Under the pieces are notes generated by a model. It did no database searches. It was not told where the DNA came from and saw only the letters and a list, made by a program, of their open reading frames with translations. A stretch of 64,000 nucleotides of DNA. Source: Anthopleura xanthogrammica. Lineage: Eukaryota > Cnidaria > Anthozoa > Actiniaria > Actiniidae. Where the stretch lies: NCBI GenBank assembly GCA_964019055.1, contig OZ025208.1, positions 8,138,039 through 8,202,038 on the forward strand, in the 5' to 3' direction. This document shows, in pieces, positions 25,101 to 32,941 of this stretch (position 1 is its first letter; each line of letters starts with the position of its first letter). The position numbers and the translations under genes were made by a program.

Positions 25101-28100
25101 AACTTCCCATAACAATATTAAATAGACCTAATAAATTAATAGACCTTGCTGTCCTGGGGGGGGAATCTGATGTGAATGGGGTGGGGATGCTCGTCACCTT
25201 TTAGGGGTTAATTTTCGTTATTTGGTACCTTTTAGGGTGTTCAAAGGAAAACCTAACTCAAATGCTGTAAATTAGCATCATTTGGTACCATTTAGGGGTG
25301 AAACTTGCAAATTCTATGGCTATGAGAAAGAGAATTTTGGTACCTTTTGGGGGTCATTTTCAAAATTTCTCAATGAGGATCCCCATCCCTCTATATATGG
25401 GAGTCCCCCCGGGCTTGGCGTCATGTCTTCTCATTGTACGTAGCAATGAAAACAGTGGTTACCTAATGGCCTGGTTGTGCATGAGATGAGAAGACACATG
25501 AATATGGATACAACTCAAACAAAAAATCTTATTGTCAAGGGAATGACTGAAATGGCTAAACATTGCACCAAGATTTATTTAAGTTCTATTAACTGGTCAT
25601 CAATTTTTTAACTTACTGCTACTGGCTTGTTCCCAGGAATTGCTCTCAGCATTTGACAACACACAGGGTTCCCAAGTTTATCTGTCTGAATGATTTTAAC
25701 AAAAACATGTTCACTTTAAGGAATAAACCAACATTTTTTTTTAGATTCCATAATTATTATTATTACACCACATCCTGCAATAATTAATTAATATTAATAC
25801 TAGTTAATACTGACTAGATCTATACCTTGTCAAGATTCCATACTCTAACTATGGGATTGATGCCAACTTCATCTTCCTATGTGAAAATAAATTATGTAAA
25901 ATCAATTATGTAAAAGTTACAATAGATGGTAGTGTGATGTAGTGCAGATTTCACATGAGTGTGAAAAGCCATCATGGCACATGGCATGGTTATGGCACAG
26001 TGCAGACATGACAAATGTCTATACAGCATGGCACTGACACAGTCACGGCAAGGCACACTCTGTGCCATAAGTTTTTTCATAGTCAAATGAAAACTGCTCT
26101 AAATATGTCAGTTCCTTGTTGAAGGCTTAATCCTACTAGTAGTACTGCTAGAATAGTTTTGGTATGAGTTGGAAATAATATAGTTCATTTGCAGCCATAT
26201 ACCTATAACCTGTTAACATTTAGCTGTAGATTGTGACTGAATGATTTACTCAAAGTCAATGAAAAGCTAGTGTAATTATTAAAAATTAAAATAATGTAAA
26301 AATGTAAAAATGTAAAAAATGTAAAAATGTAAAAAATGTAAAAATTAGTGTAATGTCAATCATACAATGTATTTGTTGTAAAGTATTTTTTTTTATAAAA
26401 ACACTCACTCTGGAATCTTAATCTTCTATTAAAGTATCAAGCCATATGTTATTAGATCCAAAAGGTTATTTCTCTCTGTCTGAGAAATTAGCCAACAGAT
26501 CAGTCAACATTTTGTTGAAAGAAATTATTTATAGTTTATTCTTACCCCAACAGAGACAAGAAAATTATGTTGTTTCAGCTGGTACAAGTGAGACACTTTT
26601 ATCTCAAATGCTTTGAATGAACTGAGCTGCAGATCACGGTCTAGAAAATGGATACTTCCATTGTTATCTGTAAAGAAAAAAAGAAAAACTTACTATAGTA
26701 AGATAAATTTCTAAAGATAATTTTTTGAAAATTTTTGCATGACTTTTGCTTCTGGGTTCAAAGCAGAATAAATCTGATAAACTTGGGAACCCTGTCAGGT
26801 CAAGGTCCCTCCAGGTCACCATGGCAACCCATAGTCCACCCCTCCATACCTGTCACACTGAGTAATCAGAGGAGTTTACTGTAGGTACTGACCTGAACAG
26901 TACTTGCCATGACATAGGAGAGGAGGGAGGGGGCAAATATGCTACATTCTGCTACATTGATCTGCTAAGTGTGTGATCTGCTATGATCAGCAAACTACCA
27001 GGAAGAAAGGTTGAATGACATGCCCCTGCAAATCCTTTTGGGTCCCCTCAACTGCCGATACCTGGGGCAAGACGGCAGCAATACTTTTAACCATGCTTAA
27101 ATTATATTTAGCCTTATTTTATTATAAGAAATATGAATTTTTTTTTTTTAATGCTTCTTTACAAAACAAGCTGAGTATGATGCAGGTGTTGTCAGCGCTG
27201 TGCTCCATTCAATAATACATTAGTTTTCAACCAATCAGAGTGCACATACAGAGTATTATCTAAGTAATATATGAATAAACATGTATATATGTTAACATAC
27301 CACCAAATATCATCTGGCCCCTTCCACTGGAACATGCAGAAATATTAATGTCCTGTAACATAAGAAACAAGATGACCATTATAATATATAGAGCATTGAA
27401 ATTGTTTTCTTGGGTCTTAAATGCTCAAATTCAGAAGTCTCCATTTAAACCAGCCTCAGCTGAACTGGACTGTCTGTCTGTATAGTATATATAGTCTCTA
27501 GATATCTACAGTAAAAATCAAAAGTGTTGATACACTACCTCATAATGTTGGAAAAATTAAGCATGCAGTGTAAGAAAAAGCACTTTAAAAATCGTATATA
27601 AACTAAATCCCACCTCCCCCATTCGATGTTGTTCCTTGAGATCAGAATGTGGCTAGCTCATGGTACCCAACTTTGGCCATTTAGACAACATTGCAAGGAA
27701 AGGGGAGGGGGAGCGTACAGTGGACATCAGTCATTTCACACAGCCAATTTTGGGAGCATTATAGGGGTAGTGTATCAATACATTTCGATTTTTACTGTAG
27801 ATAGACATATAGATACTTGAGTGGATGATATACTGAGAAAGAGCCCGATTATCAAGCCCCATCAAGACCAAAGTAGTGTCTTAGCTAGAGTTTTAATTGG
27901 GTCTTCAATGGTCTTAGTGCAATCCCATGTACTAATGAGAGGTGATGTGTTTGTAAAGTATAGATCTAATCAAAGATTTACTCCTCTCCCCTTCCCTCAA
28001 TTCAATCTTTAGCTTTTTTAGCTTCCGATTGGGAGGGAAGATTTCTTGCTAAACAATAAGCTTATATCAATCACAACAAATCCCACATAATATTAAATTT

Positions 28101-28411
28101 TAAAATAAATATCTTCGCTTATCAAAAGCGTTGTCTGATCTACTTACTAGCTTTAGAAATTATCAATAACATCTTCCATTGAACCTGTGCTTGTTATTAA
28201 CAATCACTTCAGTTCAAAAATTCATAAGCTTACCTTGAGTCTTTCATATGGCTGATTGGTCTCGTGATCTTTCAAGAATTCTTTATCAAAGAAGTTAAAA
28301 CGTCGCCACTATATCGAAAAAGAGATAACAGTATCATAAAATAATGATCTATAATGGATGTTAGAGGAAGATTTATTCAGATATTGCAATAAATACCTGT
28401 AAAAGAGCCAT
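7967..28411 (-). CDS. VPS11: VPS11, core subunit of HOPS/CORVET endolysosomal tethering complexes
   Basis: Complete: 36 exons, 909 aa (human about 941). Exons: 28411-28397, 28308-28234, 27352-27301, 26667-26546, 25876-25826, 25685-25617, 24972-24875, 24541-24495, 24367-24273, 24025-23936, 23458-23407, 23303-23222, 22768-22704, 22328-22249, 21632-21553, 21236-21165, 20526-20448, 20364-20320, 19958-19857, 19412-19371, 19060-18993, 18709-18631, 18180-18060, 17614-17517, 16939-16856, 16332-16282, 15783-15695, 15508-15342, 14550-14465, 12535-12488, 12223-12150, 11591-11496, 9958-9899, 9260-9194, 8477-8412, 8029-7967. All phases join. Start MALLQ|WRRFNFFDKE matches the family start. An N-terminal β-propeller is followed by the α-solenoid clathrin-type repeats (YSKGDHDGSIQQYIKTIG, LANADHTTLLLNCYTKLKD), a RING-H2 finger and the VPS11 C-terminal segment (ADYFGRGVFNKV). 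VPS11 scaffolds class C Vps proteins that tether endosomes, autophagosomes and lysosomes. Confidence 0.97.
8881..9009. mobile_element. Hairpin MITE, TAGACCCCTT family (copy 3)
   Basis: CTTCTTTCACGTGACGTCAA begins the left end after an AAAC microsatellite (about 8855-8882). The inner arm ATCAATTTGGAGGACAACAC and the right end GACGTGCTACAAGGGGTCAA are visible. It lies in the VPS11 intron between exons 34 and 35. Confidence 0.8.
9383..9655. mobile_element. GCAAC-rich palindromic MITE (copy 1)
   Basis: The ends are inverted: GCGATTACACGGAGCAATTT on the left and AATTGCTCCGTGAAATCGC on the right. The interior is dense in GCAAC/GTTGC words in both orientations, so it can fold extensively. Open frames of 60-68 aa inside are by-products of the palindrome. 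It lies in a VPS11 intron. Confidence 0.85.
9985..10150. mobile_element. Left part of a 7-bp-minisatellite MITE, split by a later insertion
   Basis: This stretch (TTTTGTTGCATGTTGCATA … AACAATATGGCATTTTTCC … CATTGTCTGCACTTTTTT) aligns by eye with 55875-55995, the left part of a compact copy of the same element. Here the homology stops near 10150. It resumes near 11270, beyond the recombinase-bearing insert. Confidence 0.7.
10530..11081 (-). pseudogene. Crypton-type tyrosine recombinase, C-terminal catalytic fragment
   Basis: One open frame of about 183 codons from 11081 to TAA at 10532-10530. It carries HSVRATAITLWSNAG, then AISGHRNEQSLAHY. This is the HxxR … GHR … Y layout of the tyrosine recombinase catalytic half, in the style of Crypton / DUF3504 (KIAA1958-like) proteins of animals. 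The upstream part (KLYISKLNPKC … FFQYPSRNW … WYDNKPLG) also matches that family pattern. The N-terminal DNA-binding part and first catalytic Arg are missing, with an in-frame TAG at 11084-11082. It is antisense to nothing essential and lies in VPS11 intron 32. It is likely a dead element, although the remaining frame is intact. Confidence 0.8.
11270..11450. mobile_element. Right part of split MITE with (GCAACAT)n array
   Basis: TTCTTCTGTGCTGACAGTAT resumes the homology broken at 10150. At 11329-11408 there are about 11 tandem copies of the 7-mer GCAACAT. The right end CTTTTTTGAAATAGCTGTATA is the inverse of the left end of the copy at 55852. Confidence 0.75.
11745..12100. mobile_element. Palindromic repeat rich in GCAAACGCAAG words
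   Basis: Both orientations of GCGTTTGCGTTTG-like words occur across about 350 bp (AACGCAAATGCAACAACACG on the left, GCTTGCGTTTGCGCCAGTCG on the right). This gives an imperfect inverted structure in the VPS11 intron between exons 31 and 32. A related, shorter block occurs at 50830-50985 in DRC1. The 121-codon ORF across it has no family resemblance. Confidence 0.6.
12590..14110. repeat. VPS11: 105-bp tandem satellite, about 14 copies, in VPS11 intron 29
   Basis: The unit runs ACTGTAAAGCGAACCTCTAT … AAGCGGACACCC … CACTCGGACTCAGATAATGA … CTATATAT, with a period of 105 bp (AAAGC at 12626, 12731, 12836 and onwards). The first five units are virtually identical. From about 13150 variants appear (AAACGAACC, AAGCTGACACCC, TTTATTGTAC), some in two-unit blocks, which suggests higher-order duplication. 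An inverted half unit lies at 14205-14305. Confidence 0.95.
14205..14305. repeat. Inverted end of the 105-bp satellite element
   Basis: CTTAATAGGGTGTCCGCTGA … GAGGTTCGCCTTACAGTAAA is the reverse complement of the satellite start. Array and inverted end therefore look like the two termini of one palindromic element with an internally expanded arm. A solo copy of this end lies at 17337-17370. Confidence 0.75.
14655..14890. repeat. Low-complexity C/A-rich tract
   Basis: A run of about 17 C residues near 14656 is followed by CCACC/CACA-rich DNA and A-runs (CCAACCAAAAA words, 14770-14818), then GGGCCCGGGCCCC. The open frames of 60-103 codons here are proline- and lysine-rich composition effects. 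Confidence 0.7.
14895..15085 (+). mobile_element. SINE, 5'-truncated, type-B tail
   Basis: It contains the shared SINE body (TTTTCTCCTGTGCTTTGAGG, AAAAATCAACTTTTTAATTC) and the tail TTGGAGCCTAGCCCTGTTGT … CCCACGCTGTGATACAACAA that it shares with the copy at 19574. The tRNA-like head is missing. Confidence 0.78.
15132..15265. mobile_element. Hairpin MITE, TAGACCCCTT family (copy 4, near-intact)
   Basis: Ends TAGACCCCTTGCAGCACGTT and GACGTCACATAAGAGGGGTC are inverted. Inner arms CAATTTGGAGGACAAAACAA and TTTTGTCCTCCAAATTGAGC pair over most of the element. It is in opposite orientation to copy 2. Confidence 0.88.
16093..16144. repeat. (CAA)n microsatellite
   Basis: About 16 pure CAA/ACA units sit in a VPS11 intron, after a CAT-rich stretch (16010-16085). 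Poly-Gln or poly-Thr open frames arise from it and are not genes. Confidence 0.95.
16440..16790. repeat. About 80-bp minisatellite, four copies (same family as 53165-53865, inverted)
   Basis: Each unit contains CTTATGGGAAGCCATTTCAA, TGTCGTACCGTGTACGTGTC and TTTCCCACTCATACGATAAC. There are four units with a period near 80 bp, in a VPS11 intron. The reverse complement matches the units of the long array at 53165-53865. Confidence 0.9.
17068..17278. mobile_element. MITE with GTCGGAACTGG/CCAGTTCCGAC-like termini
   Basis: The left end CCGTTGGTCGGAACTGGCCG … CAGACCGGTC and the right end GACCGGTCTTGTCGGTCAGT … CCGACTAATGG are inverted copies of about 32 bp. They enclose an AT-rich core of about 140 bp without coding capacity. 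The VPS11 exons on either side are intact. Confidence 0.8.
17960..18010. repeat. Poly(A) tract in VPS11 intron
   Basis: A run of about 25 A residues at 17974-17998 is followed by GACAGACAGACA. It follows a TTTG/CTTG-rich stretch (17690-17880). It could be an old retroposon tail, but no body was recognised. Confidence 0.6.
19125..19300. mobile_element. MITE with TTTTCCCATTTC/GAAATGGGAAAA termini
   Basis: ATGTTTTCCCATTTCGGACG (left) and AAATGGGAAAACACTATGCC (right) are inverted, with inner ATTCTCTTGGGAATAAAATT. A related half-copy lies at 53860-53945 directly after the 80-bp array, and another diverged one around 25425-25570. Confidence 0.75.
19574..19835 (+). mobile_element. tRNA-derived SINE, type-B tail
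   Basis: The head contains a B-box-like GAGTTCAACTCCC near 19630 and a worn A box. The body (GTAGAGTTGTTTGTTAGTTT, GTGCTTCGAGGGTTTTTCTC) is shared with 31376. The tail TTGGAGCCTAGCTCTATTGT … CACGCTGTGATACAATAACC differs from the tail at 31376. It lies between VPS11 exons 20 and 19. Confidence 0.85.
20085..20300. mobile_element. MITE with CATCTTGAAAG/CTTTCAAGATG arms (copy 1)
   Basis: TTCACAGTTCCATGTGCCAT-CTTGAAAGATAG on the left is mirrored by TACCTTTCAAGATGGCGCAG-GGGACTATAG on the right, with a core containing AAGGTCTCAGTCTATCATTG. Relatives lie at 47005-47232 and 58075-58225. A C-run of about 22 precedes it (20046-20064). Confidence 0.8.
20655..20815. mobile_element. GCAAC/GTCGC-rich palindromic MITE (copy 2)
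   Basis: CGATTTTTCATGCAACGTTG and CAACGTCGCGAGAAACATCG mark inverted arms. The interior has the same Cs-G-Cs word style as 9383-9655, 41299, 49603 and 58558. It directly abuts the palindrome starting at 20816. Confidence 0.65.
20816..21045. mobile_element. Long near-perfect palindromic MITE, TIR ATAGAGTGATTTAGTATCAG
   Basis: The left end ATAGAGTGATTTAGTATCAG-GAC and the right end GTCCTGATACTAAATCACTC-TAT are exact inverses. Pairing continues through GACGACGACGCAAGCGCATT and ATGCGCTCGCGCCGTCGTC, then through GTGGTTGACGTCC and GGACGTCAACCAC. Flanking TA could be the target duplication. It is GC-richer than its surroundings and lies in a VPS11 intron. Confidence 0.9.
21860..22165 (+). mobile_element. 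Diverged SINE, third tail type
   Basis: The B-box-like CTGGTTTGATTCTTAACTG near 21945 is followed by the body words GTTTTGTTCTCTCCCTTGCC, GGGTTTTCCTCTGGGTTTTA and CCTCCCTCCGTAAAAATCAA. The tail (TGTCGTGTGTTGTAAATAAT …) matches neither other SINE tail. It sits in a VPS11 intron. Confidence 0.65.
22249..22250 (-). promoter_or_regulatory. VPS11: GC-AG intron: non-canonical 5' splice site after VPS11 exon 14
   Basis: Exon 14 must end at TATAAG because the next exon continues the conserved IIQLQEKDTQTKLE in frame. The intron therefore begins GCAAGT, not GTAAGT. The remaining donor consensus (AAG|GCAAGT) is otherwise optimal, as is typical for the minority GC-AG class. All other VPS11 introns derived here start with GT. 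Confidence 0.85.
24097..24258. mobile_element. hAT-like MITE, TIR CAGGGCTCAAAA (copy 1)
   Basis: It begins CAGGGCTCAAAAAAATGGCC and ends CTGTTATTTTGAGCCCTG. The interior has short GGCCGGTCAACAGTCAATG and GACTGGTCATATTTAAG segments. CAGGG-type ends with an A/T run are common in hAT elements, so the assignment is by end style only. Relatives are at 29625, 47889 and 62522. Confidence 0.82.
24672..24768. repeat. Short perfect hairpin (CTTAGCAGCCATTTTTAGTT / inverse)
   Basis: CTTAGCAGCCATTTTTAGTT-TTCGTTCCATTCC is followed after about 15 bases by GGAATGGAATGGAACGAAAA-CTAAAAAACGGCTGCTAAG. It is a stem of about 38 bp in a VPS11 intron, probably a minimal MITE. Confidence 0.85.
25145..25410. repeat. 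Dispersed repeat with recurring GGTACCTTTTAGGGG
   Basis: Four spaced copies of TTTGGTACCTTTTAGGG-like words occur (about 25193, 25225, 25278, 25338), followed by AAAATTTCTCAATGAGGATC and GGGAGTCCCCCCGGGC. No coding capacity is visible, and the class was not identified. Confidence 0.5.
25930..26100. mobile_element. Diverged MITE with GCAGATTTCACATGAGTGTG / inverse ends
   Basis: The left end GCAGATTTCACATGAGTGTG-AAAAG and the right end AGTCAAATGAAAACTGCTCT are inverted. The interior is rich in GGCACATGGCATGG words. It resembles 57388-57560 and 21320-21400, the family also related to the 80-bp minisatellite. Confidence 0.65.
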
Positions 28412-29624
28412 TTTATATTAACTCTGACACAACACATCAATCCGCCATCTTGAATTTCCTTGCCCCTAGATTTTTCCACAGGCAACCCAATATAAAACAC
28501 AATGAAATGAATTTTAAAATGGAAAACCATTTAGGCATTGAAACGGAAGAAAAAAGAAAAAATGGTCATAAGCAAATGCAATTAAATGAACAATCTTAAA
28601 TTTCTGTAATGAAATCCGATTTGCTTTCAAATAGTTTGGCTTTTCGATACTGAGAATACTAGTGAAGAAAATATGGGTTTATTGGTTTATTAACACTTTT
28701 TTTGGCTTTCCTGTATAACTGGGATGACTTTGTAAATGTAGCCTGAAAGAAGCGAATAAAGAACTCTCCTTCCATAAACAGACCCATGGGAGAGTCTGAC
28801 AATAGCAAAAACAATCTGTTTGGGATTTTCTATCTTATTTATCTATTTTGTATTTATTTTTTTGGTACAAAATATCCCCAGGACACAGGAAATATAATTT
28901 CCTTAGGAGTATAACCTGGACTTCCTCTGGTTTTGTTTTGCATAGTGAGCAGCGAGATTCATCTGTCAAATTTTTTCTGCCCCTCCCCTTTCTCAGATTC
29001 CCTGATCCACCCTTGGAGGCCAACATGAAATCTAATGTTTTCATTAATTTTCTGAATCCCTTTTAAGCTTGAAGGGTGCACACAGTAAACCCACGAAAAA
29101 GCATTAAAATTTAAATAGTACTAACTTGTGCAAAATGCTTTGTTTTCTATCGTACAATGTAGCACTAATTATTACATTTTCATGGGTTTATTGTTTACAC
29201 TCTAACACCACAACATTTGGGGAATCCAAGTTATGGAAGTCAGGTAGTCCAGTGCCGGATTCACTTTCTGTCCACTCTAGCAATAATGTCAGAGCAGACA
29301 GAAAGTGAGCCCAGTACAGGACTAGCAAGTCAGGTAGAAGACACTCACTCAAGAATCAAATACAAATAGAGGATATGCTTGTTTATTTGACCATCAAAAA
29401 AGCTATGCTCCATGAACATACAGGAAGTTCACTTCGACATGGCTCTTGTCGTACATCATAAAATCAAAGACAGCTTAAGCTACACGACGTAATCATTTAT
29501 TTTCAAGTATCTTTAGTAGCATGTAATCAATATCTTCTTATCTGTCATGTTCATTTCATGTAGAATACTCAAAATTTGATGTCATGTGTGGATAAGTTGG
29601 TTATATCGAAGGTAAATATAGAAT

Positions 29625-29824
29625 GCAGGGCAAAAAGATAATGGCTGCTCAATGGTCAGACATGATGACCAGCCCTGATGGATTTTAGCTTGGACAAACT
29701 TTGTTTCTAGCATGACTGGTCAATATGTAACCAGTAAACAGGCCCAGCTTAAGTGACATTTAGACAGACAAGTACCAATTTTGGCTGGAAATTGTCCATC
29801 AAGCAGCCTTATTTTCAGCCCTGT
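29625..29824. mobile_element. hAT-like MITE, CAGGGC family (copy 2)
   Basis: CAGGGCAAAAAGATAATGGC on the left and TTATTTTCAGCCCTGTG on the right are the termini. The interior shares TCAATGGTCAGACATGATGACC-style words with the copy at 62522. Confidence 0.75.
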
Positions 29825-31018
29825 GAATGCCACCACACAATGGAAAATGCAGTAATGGTATCCAGTAATGGTAACCACTAAGGGTGGTTAAACATTCTAT
29901 TGGCAAACTGGTCATAAATTGCTGGGGAGAACAGGAGGGTGAGGGGAAATGGAGGAAAGGCTTTTTAAACATCCAAGTCAGGTGATGAACAATTAAAAAT
30001 GGCCTACTGAAAACTGCAACATGTTCTAAAACTTGAAGATGAGCAAGGGTAACGTAGGAAGATGTAGGAAAATTTCAAACTTTTAGATGTACCTCTCCTA
30101 TCCTCTTTAATATGACCAGCATGACAAAAAAAATACAGTAAAAGGTGAAAGGTTAGGGGAAGGTTAGCCTGTGATTATATGAATCAAAGTCTCTTAGTTT
30201 TAGGTCATAGTGTATTTGGATTTGTTCTGCTCTTTTTTGTCTATGGTGTGTATAAACATGCCTTGAAAACCACTGACCATTTGAATCTTCAACCTGATCA
30301 AACTCATCATTATATCTTGTTAAAACCAGCCAACATAAATGTTTCCTAAACAGCATACTTTCAACAAGATTATGTTTTTGCTTCATTAGAGTTTAAGATT
30401 TTTCGGTGCAAAATGTGAAATTTTTAGAAAATCTTAATTTCATGCCACTAAAAGATTCTTGCTCTTTTGGAAAACAAACTTATTGTACATCCATTCTAAA
30501 ACAATCCATGTATTACTACTGCTCTTGGTCCCCAGCATTTAATTGTCTAAACAATGGAAAATATTGTAATAAAGGTCCAGATTCCTTTTGGGTCCAATAA
30601 CCTGGTAAAGGCTTTGGGTTTAAGGTTCCTTCACGCCAACCAATTTCTTGTTGCCCTGGAAAACAAGAAACAGATAACATATATATTAATTCTGTACAAA
30701 AACAAAAGAAATGTAAGGAATTTTATATTGTGTACTTCATATTATTCGAGAGGACAAGATAAATAAATTTATTTGCTATATAGGTGAAATTTATTTTTTG
30801 CCCCAAAAATAATCAGATAATGTATACATTAAATCTGTCCAACAAAGAATTCAAATGTAAGGAATTTTACACTGTACTTCGGATTGTTTGAGAATATAAA
30901 GAAATTTGCTAGTTAGTTAAAAGTTATTTGTTGCCCTGAAGGAAAACAAACAAACAAGATACTGATATTGTGCAATGGATATATTAATTTCTTCATCTGT
31001 ACTGGTGAATACTATAGC

Positions 31019-31195
31019 AAACTATGAAAATTCAGTACACAATTTAAAAACTTACTTGAGCTTTCAATCCAAACTAGGATCTTTATCACAATGACTGCAG
31101 TCATGCTATATCATGAATTCAGTCATTGTGGTCAAGATCCTAGTCTGGATCCAAAGCTCAAGTAAGTTTTCAAATTGTGTACTGAGTTTTCATAG
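31019..31195. mobile_element. Palindromic MITE, about 175 bp
   Basis: CTATGAAAATTCAGTACACA … AACTTACTTGAGCTTTCAAT is mirrored by GGATCCAAAGCTCAAGTAAG-TTTTC … GTACTGAGTTTTCATAG. The arms of about 80 bp pair almost throughout, with only a short loop (CTGCAGTCATGCTATATCAT). Confidence 0.88.
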
Positions 31196-31375
31196 TTGAA
31201 ATATTTAGCTATTATATGTAAGGAATTTTACTAATTTTGCTAATGTTGCTAATGGATGGCCATCTTGTTTGTTTGTTTGTAATGTATTCTGAAAGTAGTA
31301 CTTTTTGTCTATAATTTCATTTAAATTTTATGTGAAAGAATATACATAACAAGCTTTCCTAGTAGTAGTAGTGGA

Positions 31376-31627
31376 AGCACGGGTGGTGTAGCGGTGAGAG
31401 CGCTTCCCTCTCACCAAGGCGACCCGAGTTCGAGCCCCGCTGGGCTCGGTGTCGTATGTGAGTAGAGTTGTTTGTTGGTTCTCTCCTGTGCTTCGAGGGT
31501 TTTTCCGGGTTCTCCGGTTTTTCCTCCCTCCTCAAAAATCAACTTCTAAATTCCAATTGGAATTCAGGGCCACCTGAAAATTATCAGCCTGGTAACGGTG
31601 TACCCTGTCCAATAAAGTCGTTTTTTT
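31376..31627 (+). mobile_element. tRNA-derived SINE, type-A tail (best-preserved copy)
   Basis: The head GGGTGGTGTAGCGGTGAGAG has an A-box-like element, and the B box GAGTTCGAGCCCC is at about 31427. A body follows (GTAGAGTTGTTTGTTGGTTC, GTGCTTCGAGGGTTTTTCCG, CTCAAAAATCAACTTCTAAA). The tail GCCACCTGAAAATTATCAGC … CCAATAAAGTCG ends before a T-run. The head would not fold into a full cloverleaf with a paired acceptor stem, so this is a SINE and not a tRNA gene. Confidence 0.88.
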
Positions 31628-32941
31628 AAAGTAGTACAATTAAAACATGATAAAAGTAGGCAGTAAATTATGTAAAACTTTTAACACCCAATATGGTAAC
31701 ATTGTGTAACCCTGTACTTTCACTCTTACTGGACTGTCATTGTATTAGGGCAGCAGAAAGGAGACCAAACCATAATCCCCCCCAAAAAAGAAGTAACATC
31801 TGTATCATTTTAGAATTGTTGCATGATGTGATACAGCTGTAGAGATAATGCAAGTCAGTGCTGATTGATTGAATGATCAAAGTAATTGAAATACAATGCT
31901 ATAAGGTTGATAAAAGTATGCTATTGTTAGACTCTGATACATGACCTCTACTACAATAATGTTGAACAACCTATATGAGGGACAATTATTTGTGTATTTT
32001 CAACTTAAATTGTTTTAAGCACCAATTTATTATGACATGCTAATACATTCCAAAATCAAGTGTTAAGAGCCAGAAAGAAATTTTTTAAGCTGGACTGACA
32101 GACGCTTTAAGAGTGCACTTATAGAAAGATGTTTACTATCATTGTATCATCTTACAACTGATAACAATATATTTTCTAGATTGAATTTTACTTTATTCTA
32201 TAGATGGCAATAGAAGGTTAAGTAAGATACTTGTACAGTACTCAAAATGAAGTACTTTTTGTACCGTTTTTTTTGTTGTTGTAGTTTTTGTACTTAAAAA
32301 TTAGACATCCATTCTCTTGATTTAAATGGGGGGAAAAGATGATTCAAAAATACTAAAAACATTAAAACAATAACATTCACATCATTTTTATGGCACTTAT
32401 TAACTTAACTAAGTGTAGAGGAATTTATATTGATGCTAAATAAATTAAACAGATGGATGGTCATAGTCCTTGGTATAGTGAAATGTTAATCTAAAGTCAA
32501 AAGATCATTTTCAATGTTCTTATTCAGATAAATATCCAAGCATTAAAAATTTACTCAACACTGCAAATTATACATTTTCAATAATATCAATTAATAGTGA
32601 CTAATTGGAGGGAATATTGAAGTTCACTTATACAAAGAGGTTGTGACAAATTATATAAAGTAATTGTATCCTAGAGTGCTAATAACTTAGCTTATAAATT
32701 AATAAAAACAGGGTTTGAAATTCTCACAAGATAATTGGCTAAATGCGATTAAAAATTACAAATATTGAGTTAAAAGAAATTGTTACATTTTCTAGCTAGT
32801 TCTGCTTTAAGAAAATAATGATAATGCAAAAAAAAATAGAGTCTTTGCATCTGCATTCCATTCATTTATCTTTAAGTTTATCTCGTCATTAAAAACTGAA
32901 ATTCTAACCCTGTTAAAAATTAAAATAATTAGGATATATAC

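Larger units (their letters stand above)
28412..32941. other. Gene-poor interval between VPS11 (5') and YTHDF (3')
   Basis: It contains the VPS11 promoter side, a small palindrome near 29225-29335, a hAT-like MITE (29625-29824), a palindromic MITE (31019-31195) and a SINE (31376-31627). The last YTHDF exon must lie here or the frame must end by read-through. I could not place it. Short ORFs (for example 30386-30153 on the minus strand) have no family support. Confidence 0.6.

Noticed and set aside
30153..30386. Candidate last exon of YTHDF or a small gene on the minus strand
   Set aside because: No resemblance to the YTHDF C terminus, no convincing splice acceptor and no family match.
31376..31450. 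Possible tRNA gene
   Set aside because: Box A/B-like words are present, but no acceptor-stem pairing. The sequence continues as a SINE body found in other copies.
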